The position numbers and the translations under genes were made by a program. 64,000 nucleotides of DNA, from positions 58,176,754 to 58,240,753 of the forward strand of contig CM022950.1 of NCBI GenBank assembly GCA_012931725.1, read 5' to 3'. The notes beneath the pieces were generated by a model, which saw only the letters and a list, made by a program, of their open reading frames with translations, did not search any database and was not told where the DNA came from. This stretch comes from Litsea cubeba (Eukaryota > Streptophyta > Magnoliopsida > Laurales > Lauraceae). Every line of letters begins with the position of its first letter. Position 1 is the stretch's first letter. Positions 48,606-58,429 of this stretch are shown here, in pieces.

Positions 48606-50019
48606 GGTCATGTGCCACAAGCTCAATGTCAACCCCGACCACAAGCCGGTAGTGCAGAGGGCCCGAAGGACCGGGCTGCAGCAGACAGATGCGGTCGTCG
48701 AAGAGATCGACAACCTGCTAAAAGCAGGAGCCATCCGGGAAGTCCAGTACCCGGTATGGCTGGCCAACACGGTGGTGGTCAAGAAGAAAACTGGGAAGTG
48801 GAGGGTGTGCGTGGACTTCACCGACTTGAACAGGGCTTGCCCTAAGGACAGTTTTCCCCTCCCAAAGATTGACCAACTGATCGACGCCACCGCTGGTCAC
48901 GACCGAATGAGCTTCCTTGACGCCTACCGAGGCTATCATCAGATCCCGCTCTACGAGCCTGACGAGGAGAAAACATCATTCATCACCCCCCGCGGCACTT
49001 ACTGCTATAAGGTGATGCCCTTCGGGCTGAAGAACGCGGGGGCGACCTATCAGCGCCTCGTCACAAAAATGTTCCAGGCCCAGCTCGGCCGATCGGTAGA
49101 GGTGTACATCGACGACATGGTCGTCAAATCTGTGCGCTCCAGCGACCATCTGGCGGATCTCGGCCAAGTCTTCGACATCCTTCGCGCATACAAGCTCAAG
49201 CTAAACGCTTCCAAGTGCGCCTTCGGCGTAGCCTCTGGCAAGTTCCTCGGCAGCTTGGTAACGCGGAGGGGGATAGAGGCCAATCCGGACCAGATCACTG
49301 CCATCCAGGGCATCCAGAGTCCCTCTACCACGAAGGAAGTTCAGAGGCTCACAGGAATGGCCGCCGCACTCAATCGCTTCATCAGCCGGTCATCAGATAA
49401 GTGCAGGCCTTTCTTTCAGTTTCTTAAGAAAAATTTGAAGTTCCAGTGGACCCCTGAGTGCGACCAGGCATTGGCCGCACTCAAAACTTATTTAATGTCA
49501 CCACCATTACTCTCCACCCCAACTTTGGGGGAGATTCTGTATTTGTACCTTGCGGTCTCGGATCACGCAGTGAGCTCCGTCCTCATCAGGGAGGACGAGG
49601 GAGTTCAAAAGCCGATCTATTACACGAGCAAGACCCTGCTCGATGCCGAGACCAGGTACCTCCTATTGGAGAAGCTTGTGTTGGCTCTTGTCACCGCCTC
49701 CCGCAAGCTCTCCCATTATTTTCAATCCCACACCACTGTGGTAATCACGGAGCACCCACTCCGTTCATTGTTCAAGAAGGCTGACTTTTCAGGGCGCATA
49801 TCAAAGTGGGCAGTTGAACTGGGGCAGTATGATATACAGTACCGTCCCCGAACTGCGATCAAAGCCCAGATTCTGGCAGACTTCATAGTGGAATTCGTCT
49901 CCCCCAACCCGGCTCCGACCCAGCTCGGCACGGCACTGGGGGGCACAGGGCACGAGCCAGTAGAAACAGAGGTCCAGCAGTCTCCCACCTCGGCATGGAA
50001 GATCTTTGTCGACGGGTAG
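48504..50019 (+). pseudogene. Tat-like reverse transcriptase and first RNase H, ended by TAG
   Basis: It continues the polyprotein in the +1 frame (APQLPDEERAELSRFL). RT motifs in order: VQYPVWLANTVVVKKKTGKWR, VDFTDLNRACPKD, FLDAYRGYHQIPL, VMPFGLKNAGATYQ, the catalytic VYIDDMVVKS (about 49,105) and LNASKCAFGV. The first RNase H includes PIYYTSKTLLDAETRY and ITEHPLRSLF. A TAG at 50017 falls inside the opening motif of the second RNase H (KIFVDG then TAG). The same frame continues open afterwards, so the stop is a point nonsense change or a readthrough site. Confidence 0.85.
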
Positions 50020-51717
50020 TCCACCTCCAAGAGAGCTGGCGCCGGCATAGTTCTCCAATCGCCAGAGGGACTGGTCATAGAGCAGGCTTTCACCCTGGAC
50101 TTCAAAGCGACGAACAATGAGGCAGAGTACGAAGCAATGATTGCAGGATTGAACAGCGCCCGAATCCTCGGAGCCCAGCATCTGGAGATCTTCAGCGACT
50201 CTCAACTGGTAACTAGCCAGCTCGCTGGAGACTACCAGGCTAGGGACGACAGGATGGCGGCCTACTTAGCCCTTGCGAAAAAACTACTCTCTCAATTCCA
50301 GAAAGCCGAGGTCAGGCAAATATCCCGAGATACCAACACGCATGCAGATGCGCTTGCAAATCTGGCCTCCGCTGTCGAAGCAGGAAAGAAGAGGACCATC
50401 GAAGTCGGGTCAGTATCAAGGTCAAGTCTAGAGCTCCATTCATCTCGGCTTGTCCTCTGTGCTGACCTCGGCCCTAGCTGGATGGATCCAATCGTCGCCT
50501 ACTTGAAGGATGACCAGCTCCCCGAGGACAAGACTGAAGCCCACAAGATCAGGCTCAAGGCAGCTCGGTTCTGGCTCTCTCCCGAAGGCAAACTCTACAG
50601 GAAGTCCTTCACAGGTCCATACCTCCAATGCGTCCACCCGACCAAGGTGGACGACTTCCTGTACGAGATTCACGAAGGAATTTGCGGCAGCCATATAGGA
50701 GGTCGGTCATTGGCCTACAGAGCAATCAGCCAGGGTTACTGGTGGCCCTACATGCAGAAGGACGCCCAGGTCTACGCCAGGAAATGCGAGAAATGCCAGA
50801 AGTTCTCCCACTCCCTCCATCAGCCAGCACAGGATCTGAGTCCCCTCTCCAGCCCATGGCCCTTCGCTCAATGGGGCCTGGACATTGTGGGGCCTCTTCA
50901 CCGAGCTCCAGGGAACAAGAGATGGCTGATAGTGGCTACGGACTACTTCACAAAGTGGATAGAGGCTGAACCGTTGTCTTCCATCACGGACAGGGACTCC
51001 AGGAACTTCGTCTGGAAAAACATCCTTACGAGGTTCGGCATCCCCCGGACCCTGATTTCGGATAACAGGACTCAGTTCGATTCCAAGTCCTTCAGAGACT
51101 TCTGCCAAGAGCACGGCATCAGAAACCATTACTCCACCCCGGCATATCCACAGAGTAATGGCCAGGCAGAAATCTCTAACAAAGTGATCCTGGACGGCCT
51201 GAAGAAGCGACTGGACAAGGCAAAGGGCAGATGGACAGAGGAGCTTCCGAGCGTGCTGTGGGCATACAGAACAACTCCAAGGAGGTCCACCTCGGCAACA
51301 CCTTTCTCTCTGGCCTACGGGATGGAGGCGGTCATTCCCTTGGAAATCGGCCTTCCTACCCTGAGGACAGAGCTGGTCGACCAAGGCCGAAATGAGACGA
51401 ACCTGGCAATGGAGCTGGAGCTGGCAGACGAGCGACGAGAAGCAGCAGCCCTGAGACTGACCGACTATCAGCAGCGGTTAGCCAGGGCATACAATCAAAA
51501 TGTCAAAGAAAGAAGGTTCACCGCGGGAGAGCTCGTTTTAAAGAAGACCCTGCCAGCCGACAAAGAACCAAACGAGGGGAAGCTTGCCCCGAACTGGCAT
51601 GGCCCGTTCAGAGTAGTCTCACTGGCAGGAAAGTCAGCCTACAAGCTCGAAGACTTGGAAGGCAAGCCGCTGCCGAGACCATGGAATGCATCCCACCTGA
51701 AGAAATTTTATTTCTAA
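50020..51717 (+). pseudogene. Tat-like second RNase H and integrase
   Basis: In frame after the TAG at 50017. The second RNase H shows AGAGIVLQSPEGLVIEQA, NNEAEYEAMIAGLN and FSDSQLV. Integrase follows with a zinc-binding HHCC region (HEGICGSHIGGRSLAYR to CEKCQKF). The catalytic triad is the Asp of WGLDIVGP, the Asp of LISDN and the Glu of GQAEISNK. After the second catalytic Asp the usual DNGTQF reads DNRTQF, a Gly-to-Arg change beside the active site. It ends with WNASHLKKFYF and TAA at 51715. No chromodomain is present, as expected for a Tat element. Confidence 0.85.
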
Positions 51718-51798
51718 AAGATGTAATGAATTTCAGAATCAATAAAAGCAGCCTTCGCCTTGTCATCAGTTTGTCATCTCTCTCTGACTGATTTCGGC

Positions 51799-52340
51799 AC
51801 TCTTGGGTTCATCCGCCCTGGAAATGGCCTGGAGTTCCTACACTCAGCCTTTCCTAAAGCCCCGTGTCTTGGACACACTCTTGGGTTCATCCGCCTTGGA
51901 AATGGCCTGGAGTTCCTACACTCAGCCTTTCCTAAAGCCCCGTGTCTTGGACACACTCTTGGGTTCATCTGCCCTGGAAATGGCCTGGAGTTCCTACACT
52001 CAGCCTTTCCTAAAGCCCCGTGTCTTGGACACACTCTTGGGTTCATCCGCCCTGGAAATGGCCTGGAGTTCCTACACTCAGCCTTTCCTAAAGCCCCCGT
52101 GTCTTGGACACACTTCGGGTACATACGCCCTGGAAATGGCCTGGAGTTCCTACACTCGGCCTTTCCTAAAGTCCCCGTGTTTGGAACACACTCAAGGGTT
52201 AACAGCCCTGGAAAAGGCCTCGAGTTCGGACACTCGGCCGAGTTCCTAAAATCAGGGTTTTATCCCACTCTACAAGGGTCTACCGCCCTGGGAATGGTCT
52301 GGAGTTCCTACACTCAGCCGTTTCCTAAAGTCCGGGTTCA
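51799..52340 (+). repeat. 78-bp tandem repeat array after integrase
   Basis: TCTTGGGTTC recurs at 51801, 51879, 51957 and 52035, an exact 78-bp period. A further two to three units decay towards 52,340. Unit core: CCTGGAAATGGCCTGGAG then TTCCTACACTC. Because 78 is divisible by three, plus frames (26-residue repeat with GNGLEFLHSAFPKA) and a minus frame stay open. Tat elements often carry such arrays in the spacer after integrase, so I do not call a gene. Confidence 0.9.
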
Positions 52341-52640
52341 TAAACCCCTCACACCTCGGCGCAAGGCAGTTCGGCCAAGGGCAGATTCCTGAAGTCCGGG
52401 TTCATACACCCCTCAGAAGGCCATAGCCGAACTCACTCTCGCCTAGCCGAAGCCAGCGGAACAATGGATCCACCCCGGCGCAAGGCAATTCGGCCAAGGC
52501 ATGGGTCCACTTCGGCGCAAGGCCAGCCATTTCGGCCAAAGCCAGCCATTTCGGCCGAGGTCAGTGCCAGAGCTCAAACACACACGGCACAGAAACAGTG
52601 TTCCAGAACAGTGCAAGAAAAACAGAAGACGATGCAAGAG
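52341..52640. repeat. Degenerate TTCGGCC/GGCGCAAGGC motif region
   Basis: Repeated words such as CGGCGCAAGGC, AGTTCGGCCAAGG and AGCCATTTCGGCC occur through this spacer. Non-coding. Confidence 0.6.
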
Positions 52641-52649
52641 CATTGTACA

Positions 52650-53314
52650 CAGTTTGGCATCTTATTCATTGTAAACTGCTTCATCACAAGAATTACAGAA
52701 CAGAAAGCAAAGTACATAGAGGAGGATCACAGTCCTCTAAAAACAGAAAATAAAGAAAAGCTGGGAGACTGATCTTCACCGACTCTTCAGGCTGCAGGCT
52801 CGAAGACGCCGGGTCGTTGCCTGGAGGTTCTCAGGGATCCTGGCTGGTCAGACCAAAGCATCGCACAGCCCCTCTAATTCGGAGGCCCTGGACCTCGCTG
52901 AGCTCTTCAACACCCTCCGGTCAATGAGACCAGCCAAGCTTGAAGAAACCCCAGGTCCAGCGGGGCCTCAATCCCGCCTTCCGTACGACGGTCGCGCAGG
53001 ACCGTGTCGGACGAGAATGCGCCACCGTCCCCCCGGTTGCGTTGCAGCGCATCCTCAACTCTGTCTGGCCAGGGACGGATGGCCATGAACCCGCGTTCAG
53101 AGAGCGCGTGGTCCACGGGGAGTTCCTTCAGAGAGCGCGCAGACCACGACGGGCTTCCCCCCTTGGAGAAAGCCGTCCACAGGCGCAAGGGTTCCCCCCG
53201 GATCAAAGATTACAGAATGTCTGTCAGACATGGTTCCTACAGCTAAGTGAATTAAGCTATCCTACTTCCGTTTCTTTTCTTCTCCCATGGCGAGCTTGCC
53301 ATCCCTATTTATAG
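52650..53314 (-). other. Second antisense transcription unit (putative)
   Basis: On the minus strand a TATA box, CTATAAATAG (53305-53314), precedes about 650 bp of GC-rich sequence. That ends in AT-rich DNA with AATGAATAAGATG (about 52,660). A short frame (ATG TCT GAC AGA..., about 42 codons) and a longer minus frame at 52,907-53,206 (99 codons, no known family) are present. Plausibly a non-coding or short-ORF transcript of the element; no splice sites were defined. Confidence 0.4.
53305..53314 (-). promoter_or_regulatory. Minus-strand TATA box
   Basis: CTATAAATAG on the minus strand, identical to the LTR TATA box. It lies downstream of the antisense gene and would drive a second minus-strand transcript. 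Confidence 0.55.
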
Positions 53315-53721
53315 GAAGAAGAAGGGCTCGGTCTCCGAAAGAAGTTATGAGGGCGAAGTCTCCCACGCGTTACTGGGGATGCACGACTGTTGACCAGCGA
53401 TCCCTATGGCGCCACGTGGAGACATCCGTCCGATTCCCTCGTCAGCCGTGCCACCATGTTTATTGTTATTTATGGTCTCCAGAATACGGAGAGTCAGCAC
53501 TGAGCTACGAGGACCGTTTGACTCTTTCTACCTCAAGGGCCACACCACACAGTAAAGGCATTCAATACCATTCAATGCACATCCAGAAATGAAAAGAGAG
53601 ACAAATGCAAAGAGAAAAATACACAAGTAAAGAAGTCTTTTCATTAATAATGGAAAGAATTACAAGGCTGAAAGAAGGGGGCGTTACAAAAGAAAGACCA
53701 AGGACATGAGAAGAGATAGAG

Positions 53722-53871
53722 CTACTCCGGCCTCGGCGATTCGACCAGATCAATCACCGTTCCCAAGGGGCCAGAGGCTTCGGCCGAGACAGGGACCTCG
53801 CTTGGAGCGTCGCTGGCAGAAGGGGCTTCGACTGGTACCTCAGCCGAACCAGGAGCAGAAGAGGTCCCACC
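53722..53871 (-). other. Open extension beyond the antisense stop, and its 3' region
   Basis: In frame with the antisense gene after its TAG: 49 codons of the same Pro-Glu-Ala-Ser type (SAEVPVEAPSAS, ending LVESPRPE), then TAG. AT-rich 3' sequence with ATTATTAATGAAAAG follows at about 53,635-53,650. Read here as the original C-terminus. Confidence 0.55.
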
Positions 53872-56273
53872 CTAAGGCACGGCCAAAGCCTCGCTGGCGA
53901 CTGGGGCATCGCTCAAGACCGGGGCAGCTGGAGCGTCGTCAGCAGCAGGAGCTTCGACCGGGGCACTTTCAGCTACAGGAGCTTCGACCGGAGCGCTTTC
54001 AGTTGCAGGTGCGGAGCTCGGCCCGGGATCCAGGTCCGAATACTTCGGCAGGTCCTGATAGACGGGATGGTCTTCAGGGACCCCCGCACGTCTCAGTGCG
54101 GCCAGGCATCCTTCCTCGAACAGAATGGACGTGATCTCCTCCACCTGTTTCTCATACAGCTCGGTGGCACGATCCACCCCGCTCTGGAAGGCGGATTGCA
54201 CCTCGAACTGAAGAGAGGCCTTCTCCTTCTCCAGGTCGCCGTTCGCCTTCACCAGCTTCTCCCTCTCAGCGCGACCAGCCAAGACCTCCCCTCGCAACCT
54301 CGCTACCTTAGCCATCGACTCAGACTTCGACCTGGCCAACTCCGACTCCAACTCGGAGACCCTTTTGTTCTTCGTCCAAAGCTCGCCTTTCATATGGTTG
54401 GCCCTGGACGAGAGTTCGGCGACCTCAGTCAGAGCCGATGCCAACCGAGCGGACTCTCCAGCACTGGCCACCTTGAGCTCTTCCATTCCCTTCCGCTGCT
54501 CGTCCAGCTCCTTCTTCAGCTTCTCCCGCTCAGACTCCAGACGGGTCATCCTCGCAGCATTCCTATCCCTCCTTCCTAACACGGTTAGGAGCCTCTGCAC
54601 GTTCTGCAAGGGAAAAGAGGAGAATCAAAACAGGAACAGCCAAGCTAGGCCACTTGAAAGAATACACAGGAGACACTCACCAGGAGGTCAGCCTGGATCG
54701 CTGTCATTATCAGACTCTCGTCATCAAACTTCTCATGATCCTCCATATCCCGAGGCAGAGCACAGGCCTTGGCAAGGGCCCCGATCACCTCGGCGTTCCC
54801 CAGCAGTCGGTCTCCAACGTTCAGGGGTTTGCCGGGCTGCGTTTCCATTCTCGGCTTCCACGGTGCTGGGGAAATTCGGGGCCCGGAGGCCGATCCGGAC
54901 CCTTGCCCCGCCGAGATGAGAGGCTCGCGCGCTGGACCAACAGCCGACTTGCTGACTGGCGCACTCTTTTCGGCCGGCGCACTCTTTTCCTTCGGCGCGC
55001 TCTTCTCGCCCCCCTTTTCGGATGGAGCTTTAGCCCCAGGGGCTCGTTCAGGAGTTTTGCCCTTCGACTGCAGATCAGCCTTCGAGCTCTTCTCCCCCGC
55101 CTTGGACTTCTTCTTGGGCGGGGACCCCTCCTTCGAGCGGTCCGGCGAGCGTCGCCGGGCTCCCCCGCTCGGAGCGGGGGCAGGAGCAGAGGGAGCACCG
55201 GCGCCCACCGGACCCGAAGCAGCACGAGTACCGGCAGGCGACGGGGCTCCAGAAGACACCGACCTCTGCCTAAACTTAGCAGCCAGGTCCTTGACAGCAA
55301 GCTCCCTCGAGCTTCCCTCCATGTCCTCTCCTCGATCAGAGAGATAAGCGTCCACTATCTGCGTCAAGTCCGGCAGCTCCGGATCAGAAGTAGACGCCTC
55401 AGCACCAGACGCAGTTCGGTCGGCAGCGGGATCGGTCAAGGGGACCCCGCTAAACACCGCAACTGATACGGTTGGACGGTCAGGGTGTGTCTCGTCCACC
55501 TCAGGTACTCCGGTCCTCTGGTAGTGGCCGCGATACCTCGGCGTATACCCGAGCAGCTTCCAAGCTGACCTGGTTTCGTGCCCCTTGTACCGTTCAACCT
55601 TGTTGATGTCGTCGGTATTCCTCCTCCAACCTTCGCTAACAGCTCGGCGTCGCCTTGCACCCGCCTCTGCTCAACAGGCAAAAAAGAGTATCAGTTTGGC
55701 ATCAATGAGGTAAGCAAAGCAAAAAGGAGAAAAGCAGTGATGATTACTTGGGACTTCCCCAGGGCGACGTGGGACCGACAGCCTCCTGCTTTCACCTGGG
55801 CCGAACTCCCAGTCCCCCGAGACACAGAAGAAATCTTCCTCAGCATTCTTACTTGAATCCTCCAAGGCTAGGACGAAGCCCCTTCGCTGCGGCTTCACAC
55901 GGAGATAATATCTTCCCTCCCCAGCCTTGCAGATATCATATGTATCCTCGATGTCGTGAGGGCCTAGGTTGGTCCCCAAGATCTCGTTCAGCTTCGCTGT
56001 GCCCATGATGACCTTGTAGCCATTGGGCATCAACTGGCCCGGGGCGAGGGACCAAAGGCTAAGGCAAGCCCTAAGCAGGGGGTGCAGTGGAAACCTGACC
56101 CCACCCTCGATCACGGAGATCAGAGGGAACGGCATCCAGCCGCCGTGGCAGCGATACAAGGCACAGTCGGCAAGGTCCGCCGGTTTTAGGAGGACCCCCT
56201 CCGGAATACTGAAGGCAGCTCTAAATCTGGCTAAGCCCTCATCGGTATCTACCCTGAATCTAGGGGTGCCCAT
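53872..56273 (-). CDS. Three-exon antisense gene of the Tat-like element (731 residues predicted)
   Basis: Minus-strand exons 56273-55796, 55666-54681 and 54603-53872, joined by introns of 129 and 77 nt. The introns have GT-AG ends (CAG/GTGAAAG to GAGCAG; CTG/GTGAGTG to CTTGCAG). The exons total 2,196 nt, an exact multiple of three with no internal stop. Exon 1 (MGTPRFRVDTDEG, FPLHPLLRACLSLWSLAPGQLMPNGYK) matches the gypsy-transposon-associated plant domain known as Transposase_28 (PF04195). Exon 2 is Pro/Ala/Lys-rich with a nuclear-signal-like PPKKKSKAGEK. Exon 3 is a long coiled coil (ESEREKLKKELDEQRKGMEEL) with an Ala/Pro/Glu tail. A TAG at 53,872-53,874 ends it. The same frame then continues 49 codons of matching tail composition to a TAG at 53,722, so the first stop looks secondary. 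Function is unknown; extra antisense frames are known in Tat elements. Confidence 0.75.
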
Positions 56274-56498
56274 GTCTAGAAGGGGTGACGACGAAGAAAA
56301 ACCCTAGAAATCGAAAAACCTCAAGAAGAACCGGACAGAAGGACAAAGCGACTTACAGGGACGAAGAGGCAGATCAAGAGCAGATCCGGGCGCGTCCTAC
56401 GGTCGTCCTCGTTGAACAGATCTTCGACACCAGAGCAAAAATCGAAGGTAGAGGCGAAGGCGAAAGGAGTCAGAAGCAAGAAAAGGAAGGGGACGACC

Positions 56499-56508
56499 CT
56501 ATTTGTAG
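56499..56508 (-). promoter_or_regulatory. Probable TATA box of the antisense gene
   Basis: CTACAAATAG on the minus strand, one base from the LTR TATA box. It lies 226 bp upstream of the antisense ATG, leaving a 5' leader of about 200 nt. Confidence 0.5.
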
Positions 56509-56665
56509 AAGGGGAACCCTCATTTGGGTACCGCCTCCGAATTCGAAGAGACACTTCAAAGCCCGTGCCCGTCCCATCAATGAGACAACGCAATCAGCGC
56601 AGAAGCTACGCGTGTAGCCGTCAACTCGGTTCCCAAGACGAACAGGGCAGGGCATTTATTGCTTT

Positions 56666-56738
56666 AAAGAGTTGAAGCGACACCAGGCATAAAGAGTTGA
56701 AGCGACACCAGGCATAAAGAGTTGAAGCGACACCAGGT
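56666..56738 (+). repeat. 25-bp tandem repeat, three copies
   Basis: AAAGAGTTGAAGCGACACC starts at 56666, 56691 and 56716. It lies between the antisense promoter and the polypurine tract. Confidence 0.9.
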
Positions 56739-56811
56739 AATGATCACCGTATCCCCAGACGGATTCTTCTAGCTTTCAACCCCTAAAGGCTAGCACACTT
56801 CAGAGGTCAAA

Positions 56812-56825
56812 AGCTAGGGGGCAAT
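56812..56825 (+). promoter_or_regulatory. Polypurine tract of the Tat-like element
   Basis: GCTAGGGGGCAAT directly before the 3' LTR start TGTGTGGGG; it would prime plus-strand DNA synthesis. Confidence 0.75.
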
Positions 56826-57677
56826 TGTGTGGGGAGATTTCCAGAACCACAGGATTAAGCTAATCGCAGCCATCAGATGAGGCTAAGCACTCTCACGTGC
56901 CATCCTCGTGCCATCCACGTGGCACCAATCTCACCCCGGCTACCAGGCCAAAGGCCTCGGCCGAAGTCAAGCAACCCCGGACCACCAGCGCCGAACTCGG
57001 CTACCCTTGTGTCCATCCCGGCACCCACCTCGGCAGAAAACTCCACCTCGGTTGAAGAGGCTGAGACAGAAGCCGAAGCAAGAGAGAACCTTCACTTGCG
57101 CCCCTCATCCCCCACGTCATCAGGCACGTGGAAGAATAGGGGCGCGAGCTAGTGGGACAGATGCGACATCCAGCCGCCCACAATCTTCGCCAGATCCCTG
57201 ACAGGGCGGCATCCAGCGGCTGAGGCCACATCAGGGCAGGGCCCGAGGGCAGATCCGCTGGTACCCCTACCGCCAAAGGCGCCCAACACGATCTGGCCCA
57301 ACAAGACGTGCATTAAATGCGACGTGGGCTGACCCGACGCGCATTTAATACATAGTGGGCTGGATTGGACCGCAATTAATGCAATGTGGGCTGATCGTGA
57401 CTTCCCAGTCGAATCACGGGACCCACACCACAGTATCTCCCAAAGATACGTTCCAAACTCTATAAATAGAGGCTCAAACCACCATCTAAGGTACGCACAT
57501 TTTCATACACAGAGCCCTTACTCTGCCTCTCTTCTTCCTCTCCTTCCATTGTTCCAGTTCCCACACTGACTTTGGCATCGGAGAGCCTTGCGCCGCCCAG
57601 GCCAGGGTCCTCTGACCGTTTGCTCTTCCCTTTCAGGCTTTCGGACGGCACCCAGACATTCCCAGTCATCATCATCA
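56826..57677 (+). repeat. 3' LTR of the Tat-like element, last 58 bp missing
   Basis: It matches the 5' LTR at offset 11,859 (11,858 after a one-base indel) up to CAGTCATCATCATCA. There it jumps to host-LTR sequence (CCGGGTTCC) equal to 44,215 onward. The terminal 58 bp, including CACCTACA, are absent. Confidence 0.9.
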
Positions 57678-58429
57678 CCGGGTTCCATGCCAGACCGGAC
57701 TTCGAGCTTAGCCGAACTCAGTGCTTAACCAAGCTAAGAGCTTGAACAACCTCAATGCCTAGCCAAACTCAATGCATTTTTCTGAACTCAGTTGGGTGGC
57801 CGAACTGAGCTAGGCCTTTTGCCGAGCTGAGTTGGGTGGCCGAACTGAGTATTCAATTGAGCTCCATTGCTTAGCCGAACTCCGAGATGGATTTCCAAAA
57901 AGGTGGGATTTCAACAAAGGAGACTTAGAACCTGGGACATTCCCTTCAGCCAGAATTCTTAGTGTGCACGGCCGACTACCCAGGCCAGGGAGTTAGCCGA
58001 ACTCACAGGAAGTCCTGGACAAACAGGCTTTGCCTGTAGGGTGTTTTTCCTTCTCTGGTCCCAGTGTGCCGAGCTGACCGCCCAGGCCAGGAGGTCGGCT
58101 GAGCACACTGTGTACAGTGACACTTCCCAGATTCTAAATTCCATTGTTGCAATCATATGTAGGACCCATTGACCATTCAAATAGACTTCCATCACTGTGC
58201 CAGCCACGAGTCAATGGTACGGCTCAACCTTGACTCGTGGGGTCCACTAACTAAAGTCCAGGTTATGTAATCTAAGATGATTCGACCTTTATACGTTACC
58301 AAATGATGCACACAACTTCTAAGCACCAAACACAATATTCCTTAGCATCTGTGGTTTCACTTAAAGATCGAATTACCTGAGATGGACCTGTATCCGAAAG
58401 TGGACCATTTACCTAGGTTGGACTGTTGC
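57678..58429 (+). repeat. 752-bp host LTR segment, second copy, right of the Tat-like element
   Basis: A copy of 44,215-44,966. It joins the truncated Tat LTR on the left and continues smoothly into the rest of the host LTR (TATCTCCC) on the right. Confidence 0.95.

Larger units (their letters stand above)
44967..57677 (+). mobile_element. Tat-like Ty3/gypsy element with a spliced antisense gene; 3' LTR truncated
   Basis: A 12.7-kb element: 5' LTR 44,967-45,877, primer-binding site, gag-protease, RT-RNase H, a second RNase H and integrase on the plus strand. A 78-bp repeat array, two minus-strand units, a polypurine tract and a truncated 3' LTR follow. A second RNase H between RT/RH and integrase, a long spacer after integrase and extra antisense frames are hallmarks of the Tat lineage. 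The LTRs differ by about seven substitutions and one indel over 852 bp, so insertion was recent. Confidence 0.9.

Noticed and set aside
51760..52392. 210-codon repeat protein after integrase
   Set aside because: It is entirely the 78-bp repeat array and its decayed units; the open frame follows from a period divisible by three.
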